Below are positions 58,467 to 64,000 of a stretch of DNA of 64,000 nt, one piece after another. The position numbers were made by a program, and so were the translations under genes. Source of the stretch: a gamma proteobacterium HTCC2207. Its GTDB lineage: Bacteria > Pseudomonadota > Gammaproteobacteria > Pseudomonadales > Porticoccaceae. The stretch is from contig CAJJAU010000001.1 in NCBI GenBank assembly GCA_905182275.1, forward strand, positions 22,102 through 86,101, given 5' to 3'. Within the stretch, counting starts at the first letter, position 1, and each line of letters starts with the position of its first letter. Below the pieces are notes generated by a model that saw only the letters and a list, made by a program, of their open reading frames with translations, did not search any database and was not told the DNA's origin.

Positions 58467-59108
58467 TTATAGTAGGTATTTTTTTATACCACGAAAGTTA
58501 TCTAGACAAACAATAGGATCAAAGACAGCCAAGCGCTTCTCTGAGTGGGCCCCATAAGTCATCGCAATTGATCGTACACCTGCCCGCTGCGCCATGTCTA
58601 AATCAAATTCGGTATCGCCCACCATCACAGCTTCATCGGGGCTAACTGACAATTCATGCAGCAGCTCATTGATCATTAGCGGGTTCGGCTTTGACAGCGT
58701 CTCATCAGCACATCGAGAAGCATCAAAAAAGTGAGTCATACCCAGCGCTGCCAAAATCCTGTCCAGGCCAGCCCTGCTTTTGCCTGTGGCCACAGCCAGT
58801 AGATAACCATTGGCGCGAAGTTGAGCCAAGGTTTCGTCAACACCCTCAAAAAATTGACTGGGAACGCTATCTTGAGCTCGAAACTGAGCCGAATAGGATG
58901 CAGTGAAGATAGTCGCCTGCTCCTTGCTTATGCCGGGAAATAGGCGATTGGTAGCCTCAGGAAGGCCAAGACCGATGATATCTGCGGCAGCTTGCGTTGA
59001 GGGGACGTCCATCTGATTTTCAGCCGCCGCCAACTGTATACAACTAGCAATACGAGTAACAGAATCGCAAAGTGTTCCATCCCAATCAAAAATAACGAGC
59101 TTTAGCAT
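58467..59108 (-). CDS. HAD-superfamily phosphatase (subfamily IA)
   Basis: About 213 residues. HAD motif I is FDWDGTLCDSV, motif II LLAVATGKSRAGLD, motif III with KPNP, and motif IV VMVGDTEFDLDMA. The alpha-helical cap occupies residues 20-90. It resembles phosphoglycolate phosphatase-type enzymes encoded beside rluC. AAGGA lies 7 bases before the ATG; a TTG at 59114 is less likely. Exact substrate unknown. Confidence 0.9.
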   Translation of the reverse strand: MLKLVIFDWDGTLCDSVTRIASCIQLAAAENQMDVPSTQAAADIIGLGLPEATNRLFPGISKEQATIFTASYSAQFRAQDSVPSQFFEGVDETLAQLRANGYLLAVATGKSRAGLDRILAALGMTHFFDASRCADETLSKPNPLMINELLHELSVSPDEAVMVGDTEFDLDMAQRAGVRSIAMTYGAHSEKRLAVFDPIVCLDNFRGIKKYLL

Positions 59109-59127
59109 AATCAATTCCTTAAAACGG

Positions 59128-60090
59128 CTAAGACAGATTGCCGAGTAATCTTTTTAAATCTGCGGGGATAGGTGCTTCGACATCGACCCAGTCATTAGAC
59201 AAGGGATGCTTGAATCGTAAGCTCTTCGCATGTAAAAACAGGCGCCTGCCACCTAAACTACGCATAGCCAGGTTAAAGTCTTTATCACCGTATTTTTCAT
59301 CCCCAGCCACCGGATTACCAGAAAACTGGCAATGAACTCGGATTTGATGAGTTCTGCCCGTCTCCAAGGATACGTCCATTAACGTTGCCTGCTTATAGCG
59401 CTCGATAATCTTAAAGTGGGTCACTGAGGCTTTCCCCTCCACGTCTACCTTAACAATACGCTCACCCGAGGAAACTTGGTTTTTGCGTAGCGGTGCGTTA
59501 ACGGTAGTCTTCCCTTTGGGCCAATGGCCCATGACCAATGTTTGGTAATTTTTAGTAATCTGATTACGCTGCATGGCCGCTTGTAGTTCAAGTAAGACAC
59601 TACGTTTTTTAGCAAACATTAAGCACCCTGACGTGTCTCGATCTAACCGATGAACCAGCTCCAAAAAGCGCTGCTCTGGCCGCTCTGCCCTAAACGCTTC
59701 AATGGCGCCTAGGGACACGCCACTACCGCCATGTACCGCTAATCCAGTTGGCTTGTTAAAAATAAGCAGCCCTTCATCTTCAAATAAAATATTCTCCGAC
59801 AAGTAATTTTTTAGATCTTTGCCCACTGTCGGTGCAACGCCACGCTGCGCAACTCGAATCGGCGCTATTCTTACCAGATCGCCAATTTTTACTCGAGTAT
59901 CCGGTTTAACTCGGCCTTTATTGACACGCACCTCTCCCTTGCGCAGGAGATTATAAATACGCGACTTTGGTACACCCTTTAGATGGCGTATAAGAAAATT
60001 ATCCAACCGCTGACCGGCATGTTCTTCGCCTACCTCTACAAAGGACACCTTATCGAACTTAGACGTTTCTTCCACGAAAATCAGACTCAT
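59128..60090 (-). CDS. rluC: 23S rRNA pseudouridine synthase RluC
   Basis: A 320-residue enzyme modifying positions in 23S rRNA (955, 2504, 2580 in E. coli). S4 RNA-binding domain in residues 18-80 (AGQRLDNFLIRHLKGVPKSRI region), catalytic Asp in LVHRLDRDTSGCLMF, and GRTHQIRVH. It is 19 bases upstream of the HAD gene and divergent from rne, the standard arrangement. Confidence 0.95.
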   Translation of the reverse strand: MSLIFVEETSKFDKVSFVEVGEEHAGQRLDNFLIRHLKGVPKSRIYNLLRKGEVRVNKGRVKPDTRVKIGDLVRIAPIRVAQRGVAPTVGKDLKNYLSENILFEDEGLLIFNKPTGLAVHGGSGVSLGAIEAFRAERPEQRFLELVHRLDRDTSGCLMFAKKRSVLLELQAAMQRNQITKNYQTLVMGHWPKGKTTVNAPLRKNQVSSGERIVKVDVEGKASVTHFKIIERYKQATLMDVSLETGRTHQIRVHCQFSGNPVAGDEKYGDKDFNLAMRSLGGRRLFLHAKSLRFKHPLSNDWVDVEAPIPADLKRLLGNLS

Positions 60091-60271
60091 AGGTTGTTAA
60101 AGCTGCGCATTGTAACGAGCTGACTCAGATAAACCTACCTTATTATAAGCTTTAGTTTGTGCCATCAGCTGTTTGTTGTTATATTGCGTCCGCTGTGAGA
60201 GCGCTGCGTCGAAAAGGCGTACGACGACGGCATAGTTAATAGCCTGAAATAGTTTAGGCAACAAACACATG

Positions 60272-60299
60272 GCTTCCTGCTAAATATAAAGCAGGAAGC
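60272..60299. other. perfect hairpin in the rluC-rne interval
   Basis: GCTTCCTGCT at 60272-60281, loop of 8 bases (AAATATAA), AGCAGGAAGC at 60290-60299. No T tract follows on either strand, so it is not a standard terminator. It lies about 490 bases upstream of the rne start. Confidence 0.6.
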
Positions 60300-60666
60300 A
60301 AACAATAGCTGAGTGAGCTCAGCCAGTAATGGTCCGAAAGAGACAAAGGTTTTAGGCACTCCACTGCCGCGATGGTAGTCGATTACACAATCGGCAATAC
60401 TTGTTTTAAAGCGCGTTGATAAACAGTGGTAGGCCAAGTAAGTACGAAAATTCTAGTGGATTTAGAGAAAGATTTGCAATAGTTCAAAGGCGATAAGTCA
60501 GTGCCAACATCCCAGTAAATTGCGATGTAAATATGTAACAAGTTGCTCCTTAGCCCTCTAATTCGCTAACCTAAAGTGAGATTGGTTTGTTTGTACACTC
60601 AACAATAGTTAGGCACCTCGTGCCGCTCATTGGGAGATGTAAAGACAGTAAGCCGGATTAACATTG

Positions 60667-60690
60667 CACCTAAGATAGCATCTATAGGTG
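60667..60690 (+). promoter_or_regulatory. stem-loop in the proximal rne leader
   Basis: CACCT and AGGTG flank inner arms ATAG and CTAT with a short bulge and a CAT loop. It lies about 100 bases before the rne ATG and may be part of the autoregulatory leader. Evidence is base pairing only. Confidence 0.35.
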
Positions 60691-60785
60691 TGTGTTTCTG
60701 TTTTATGTACCTCTTGTTTTCGTCACCTATATTCCCCCTTTCGTATCCACTGGCACTCTCTCAAACCAACGAGTAAAGGTGAATT

Positions 60786-63593
60786 ATGAAACGTATGTTA
60801 ATCAATGCATCGCACACAGAAGAAGTGCGTGTAGCTATGGTCGATGGCCAGCGACTCTATGATCTAGATATTGAAAATAGAACTAGAGAGCAAAAAAAAT
60901 CCAACATTTATAAGGGTAGAATCACCCGCGTAGAGCCCAGCCTAGAAGCGGCCTTTGTGGACTACGGCGCAGAACGTCATGGGTTTCTGCCATTAAAAGA
61001 AATTTCCAGAGAATACTTCAAAAAAGGCGCCTCAGAAGGCGGCAAAGTTCGCATCCAGGACGCCCTTAGAGAAGGTCAGGAAGTCGTTGTTCAAGTTGAA
61101 AAAGAAGAACGCAGCAACAAAGGCGCAGCTCTGACTACGTTTATAAGTTTGGCTGGCCGCTACTTGGTGCTTATGCCTAACAATCCACGTGCTGGTGGAA
61201 TCTCACGCCGTATCGAAGGTGATGAGCGCGCAGATCTACGCGAAGCCATGCGCGGTTTAGACATTCCAGACGGTATGGGTGCTATTGTTCGCACCGCAGG
61301 TATCGGTCGAGCAACCGAAGAGCTTCAGTGGGATTTCAATTACTTACTCCAGCTTTGGAATACAATTACCGAAGAATCCAGTAAGGCCAAGGCACCTCAC
61401 TTTCTATTCCAAGAGAGCAACGTGATTGTTCGCGCCATTCGCGACTATCTGAGACAGGATGTTGGGGAAGTCATTGTTGATGGTGAAGAAGCCTACGCCC
61501 TCGCTGCGGCTTTTATAAAGACGGTCATGCCGGACTTTACGAGTAAAGTTAAGTTTTACCAGGACGAAATACCGCTTTTCAACCGCTATCAAATTGAAAA
61601 CCAGATAGAAACGGCATTCTGTCGAGAAGTCACCCTACCCTCTGGCGGGTCTATTGTTATCGACATTACTGAGGCCATGGTCTCTGTAGATATTAACTCC
61701 GCCCGCGCAACTAAAGGCGGTGATATCGAAGAAACTGCGTTTAATACTAACAAAGAAGCTGCAGAAGAGGTTGCTCGTCAACTTCGTTTGAGAGATGTCG
61801 GCGGCCTCATCGTGATTGACTTCATTGACATGCTTAATACTCGCCATCAAAAAGAAGTTGAAAATAAGATGCGTGATGCACTTGAAGTTGATCGTGCTCG
61901 CGTTCAAGTGGGTCGTATCTCTCGATTTGGCTTACTTGAAATGTCTCGCCAGCGGTTGCGTCCGTCACTAGAAGAAACCATGTCTCGTACGTGTCCACGC
62001 TGTAAGGGTCAAGGCACCATTCGTGGTACTCGATCTTTAGCACTATCAATATTGAGATTGGTTGAAGAAGAAGCACAAAAAGAATTTAGCCGCGAAATCA
62101 GAGCTATTGTGCCCGTGCCTGTGGCCACCTTCCTACTCAATGAGAAGCGCAAAGAAGTGTCTGACATAGAGACACGCAATAAAATTAAGGTGACTGTATT
62201 ACCCAATACAGAGATGGAGACTCCACATTTTGAGGTTGTTCGAATCCGTAACCAGGATGAAGACGACTCTGACTTCAGCTATCGCCTTGCAAATGAGCTG
62301 AGTAAATCGGAAGAAGAGGTGGTAACAGACACAGCTACGCCTCAAAATTTGCCAAAACCAGCTGTTAATACCATGATACCTTCTACTCCAGCACCCGTTA
62401 TTGCCACTCCTGAGGTCGTTAAAGAGAAGAGCCCCGGATTAGTCAAGCGTCTGTGGGCAAGCATGTTTGGAGAGACCGTAGAGCCCGTTAAAGAAGAAGA
62501 AAAGAAGCCGAGGCCGAACAATAACAATAATCGCAACCGCAATCGAAATAACCAAAATCGAACTCGTGGTGGCCAAAATAATCGCGGCCGGCAGAATAAT
62601 CCGCGCGCCAATGATCGTGATACCGAAGCCAATAAGGACACTACGAGTACGAATGCACCCGTAACGACTAACGAGCAGTCCAGCGATCAAAAGAATGCGC
62701 CTAGAGCTAATCAAAATCGCAACAACAACCGTCGCAACAGAAATAACCGGCCGAAGGATCAAGTTGAAACTGCTCAGGTAGCGGTTGAGCCAACCACCAC
62801 TGCGCCGGTTAAAAGTGCAACGCAACAAGAAACTGCTGATCAACTGCAACGTCGCCCTGATGACAAACGTCGTCCACCGCGTCGTCGTCGCCAACGTCAG
62901 GATGTCCCCAAGGACATGTTAGATCAAGCAAACGCGCTGACTACACCAGCAGCAACCACCGACGCTAAGGCAGCCACTCCCGCTGTTGAAAAAGAAGCTG
63001 TAGTTGCTAGCAAGCCAGCAAATGAATCGTCTCCTATAAGCCCAGCCGCTGATAGCTCGGTTGTAGCGACTACACCAGCTACCGATACTGCTGCGCCAAA
63101 GCCTAGAGCCAAACGCAAGCCTGCTAAGCCCAAGGTGGCTAAAACTGATACTGCAGAAGCACCCGCTACCGTTCAAGCGGATGCTCCTGCTGTCACAGAG
63201 GCGCCTAAGAAAGCTCGTGCTACTCGAAAGCCAGCGGCTAAAGCGAAACCAAAAGTGGCTAAGGAGCAAAAAGAAGAGCCTTCTAAGGTCGCTGCAGCAG
63301 ATACGGTGACACGCGCCAGTAACGATCCACGAAAAAAACCAACGTCGAAGGCTGAGGTTGAAGTAAGTACTGAGCGCGGTGAGAAGCCGGTAGCTGCATC
63401 TGCACCAGCCACTCAACCTGCAACTTCTGCCCCAGTACCGGCCAAAGCAGCACCAAGGGCATCTAATGACCCGAGAAAGAAACGTGCTAGCACCAAGCCA
63501 AAAGCACCGGCTAAGGCCAAGAAGCCTGCGTCTGAAACCCCAAATACGGTTTCAAATGATGTTTCTTCGCAAGAAAATACGCCAAAGGGTTAA
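60786..63593 (+). CDS. rne: ribonuclease E
   Basis: A 935-residue endonuclease and degradosome scaffold. Catalytic half: S1 domain about residues 38-120, DNase-I-like metal site with Asp near 292 ([16 protein letters not shown]) and near 346 (VIDFIDMLN), and Zn-link CPRCKGQGT near 402. After residue 510 the tail is low-complexity: a possible membrane-binding amphipathic helix [13 protein letters not shown] near 553, Asn/Arg-rich RNA-binding patches near 576-610 and 640-660, RRRRQR near 700, then Ala/Pro/Lys-rich sequence with two copies of RASNDPRKK (near 840 and 893). A long leader precedes it. The tail binds partners in relatives. Confidence 0.97.
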   Translation: MKRMLINASHTEEVRVAMVDGQRLYDLDIENRTREQKKSNIYKGRITRVEPSLEAAFVDYGAERHGFLPLKEISREYFKKGASEGGKVRIQDALREGQEVVVQVEKEERSNKGAALTTFISLAGRYLVLMPNNPRAGGISRRIEGDERADLREAMRGLDIPDGMGAIVRTAGIGRATEELQWDFNYLLQLWNTITEESSKAKAPHFLFQESNVIVRAIRDYLRQDVGEVIVDGEEAYALAAAFIKTVMPDFTSKVKFYQDEIPLFNRYQIENQIETAFCREVTLPSGGSIVIDITEAMVSVDINSARATKGGDIEETAFNTNKEAAEEVARQLRLRDVGGLIVIDFIDMLNTRHQKEVENKMRDALEVDRARVQVGRISRFGLLEMSRQRLRPSLEETMSRTCPRCKGQGTIRGTRSLALSILRLVEEEAQKEFSREIRAIVPVPVATFLLNEKRKEVSDIETRNKIKVTVLPNTEMETPHFEVVRIRNQDEDDSDFSYRLANELSKSEEEVVTDTATPQNLPKPAVNTMIPSTPAPVIATPEVVKEKSPGLVKRLWASMFGETVEPVKEEEKKPRPNNNNNRNRNRNNQNRTRGGQNNRGRQNNPRANDRDTEANKDTTSTNAPVTTNEQSSDQKNAPRANQNRNNNRRNRNNRPKDQVETAQVAVEPTTTAPVKSATQQETADQLQRRPDDKRRPPRRRRQRQDVPKDMLDQANALTTPAATTDAKAATPAVEKEAVVASKPANESSPISPAADSSVVATTPATDTAAPKPRAKRKPAKPKVAKTDTAEAPATVQADAPAVTEAPKKARATRKPAAKAKPKVAKEQKEEPSKVAAADTVTRASNDPRKKPTSKAEVEVSTERGEKPVAASAPATQPATSAPVPAKAAPRASNDPRKKRASTKPKAPAKAKKPASETPNTVSNDVSSQENTPKG

Positions 63594-63600
63594 TTGGTAC

Positions 63601-63628
63601 TTGTTAGTAGAAAAAGGCGCTGTATAAT
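63601..63628 (+). promoter_or_regulatory. promoter of tRNA-Ser
   Basis: TTGTTA at 63601-63606, 16-base spacer, consensus TATAAT at 63623-63628, followed by a GC-rich CGCGCC discriminator, a mark of stringently controlled stable-RNA promoters. It points at the tRNA gene beginning at 63642. Confidence 0.7.
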
Positions 63629-63636
63629 CGCGCCTT
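63614..63636 (+). terminator. possible rne terminator hairpin overlapping the tRNA promoter
   Basis: AAGGCGC, loop TGTATAATC, GCGCCTT: a 7-base perfect stem 20 bases after the rne stop, with only a weak T tract. The loop contains the -10 element of the tRNA promoter. Confidence 0.45.
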
Positions 63637-63641
63637 CAATA

Positions 63642-63732
63642 GGTGGGATGGCAGAGCGGTTGAATGCACCAGTCTTGAAAACTGGCTTAGGTTAATAGCC
63701 TAACTAGGGTTCGAATCCCTATCCCACCGCCA
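63642..63732 (+). tRNA. tRNA-Ser (anticodon UGA)
   Basis: A class II tRNA of 91 bases. Acceptor GGTGGGA pairs with TCCCACC, followed by G and an encoded CCA. The anticodon arm is CCAGT-CTTGAAA-ACTGG with TGA as the anticodon, reading UCA and, through modification, related serine codons. A long variable arm and the TTCGAAT T-loop confirm serine type. Confidence 0.97.
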
Positions 63733-63747
63733 TATAAATCAACTAAG

Positions 63748-63772
63748 CCTCTGTTTTTACAGGGGTTTTTTT
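63748..63772 (+). terminator. rho-independent terminator after tRNA-Ser
   Basis: CCTCTG, loop TTTTTA, CAGGGG followed by seven T, with two G-T pairs in the stem. It lies 15 bases after the CCA end. Confidence 0.8.
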
Positions 63773-63798
63773 GTATCTACAGTGCCGCCATCAATGAG

Positions 63799-63822
63799 AG
63801 TGACATAAAGAGTGACATAAAG
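63799..63822. repeat. 12-bp tandem direct repeat
   Basis: AGTGACATAAAG occurs twice in immediate succession in the 3' flank of the tRNA gene. Direct repeats near tRNA 3' ends can mark integrase arm sites, though two copies alone are weak evidence. Confidence 0.6.
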
Positions 63823-63888
63823 GTCGATTACTAGTCACCACTCAGCGCAGTCAGACAGTAGCTTTCTGCCATTGTTTGCGGATGATAT

Positions 63889-64000
63889 CTAAATCCCCCC
63901 ATCACCACCACCTCCACCTCCACCATAAAGTTTAAGAATCTTCCACTTATGACCGCAATCTTTGCAAGCCCCATACTTTTTGAACATATTGGCATTTACG
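63889..64000 (-). CDS. partial CDS: Cys-x2-Cys, Gly-rich C terminus
   Basis: The last 36 codons of a gene that enters from beyond the right edge, read on the minus strand. The visible end has YGACKDCGHKWKI (a CxxC zinc-knuckle half), followed by LKLY and a run of seven Gly, then DGGI and a TAG stop. The Gly tract is encoded by GGT/GGA codons. The reading frame is open to the edge. No family recognized; a short zinc-ribbon protein with a flexible tail is likely. It is the first gene past tRNA-Ser. Confidence 0.55.
   Translation of the reverse strand, partial: VNANMFKKYGACKDCGHKWKILKLYGGGGGGGDGGI

Larger units (their letters stand above)
60091..60785 (+). promoter_or_regulatory. rluC-rne intergenic region with long rne leader
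   Basis: About 695 bases without a credible protein gene; a 90-codon minus-strand frame at 60165-60437 has no family pattern. It must contain the divergent promoters. RNase E genes in other gammaproteobacteria have long structured 5' leaders through which RNase E controls its own mRNA. Candidate structures here are the hairpins at 60272-60299 and 60667-60690. The extent of the actual transcript is unknown. Confidence 0.45.

Noticed and set aside
60165..60437. 90-codon open frame in the rluC-rne interval
   Set aside because: No family pattern, no good ribosome binding site, and it overlaps leader hairpins; likely chance.
62510..63590. Long open frames on the minus strand opposite the RNase E tail
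   Set aside because: They are mirror images of the Arg/Asn/Ala-rich coding sequence, and show the biased composition expected of antisense frames.

Overview
This window looks like core chromosome of a gammaproteobacterium with moderate GC. Gene order is close to that of Pseudomonas and marine Cellvibrionales-type genomes (inference from synteny and protein motifs only). Diagnostic blocks are clpS-clpA / infA-bpt-aat-trxB / ftsK-lolA-rarA-crcB-serS, etfBA divergent from the ETF:quinone oxidoreductase, yceD-rpmF-plsX-fabD-fabG-acpP-pabC-mltG-tmk-holB-tatD, and maf / HAD-rluC / rne. No CRISPR array, rRNA operon, insertion sequence or prophage was seen. Several genes use TTG or GTG starts.

Layout. 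1-1.2 kb: a DUF1993 protein and a long non-coding stretch. 1.2-6.2 kb: an envelope export operon (MMPL/RND permease, LolA-like periplasmic protein, outer-membrane barrel). 6.4-20.1 kb: N-degron proteolysis (ClpS, ClpA, Bpt, Aat), IF-1, thioredoxin reductase, FtsK, LolA, RarA, CrcB, SerS, glutathione reductase. 20.1-26.6 kb: an accessory catabolic region with a TetR repressor, PuuB-like oxidase, PuuA-like gamma-glutamyl-amine synthetase, TauD-family dioxygenase, class I amidotransferase and AGCS symporter. It carries two matched 16-bp operators over divergent promoters. 26.9-28.1 kb: a lone tyrosine recombinase. 28.3-33.9 kb: DUF1330, a DUF885 lipoprotein, Prc protease and exonuclease III. 33.9-35.4 kb: a small sigma-factor module. 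35.5-42.5 kb: electron-transfer flavoprotein system, DUF1285/TetR pair, ThrH and CysB. 42.5-47.9 kb: 5'-nucleotidase, a second AGCS symporter, D-cysteine desulfhydrase-like enzyme, YajC, Bcp and malate dehydrogenase. 48.0-57.7 kb: dimeric dUTPase, a metallo-hydrolase, and the fatty-acid/DNA-replication cluster. 57.8-64 kb: Maf, a HAD phosphatase, RluC, RNase E with a long leader, tRNA-Ser(UGA), and the start of a possibly different region with a partial Cys/Gly-rich CDS.

How the genes work together. Most are housekeeping. The best candidate for something less described is the 20.1-26.6 kb gamma-glutamylation cluster with its operators. Next come the sigma-factor module, the solitary recombinase, and the 3' flank of tRNA-Ser. 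I did not find clear evidence for a wholly novel system. All calls rest on reading the sequence; no database search was run.
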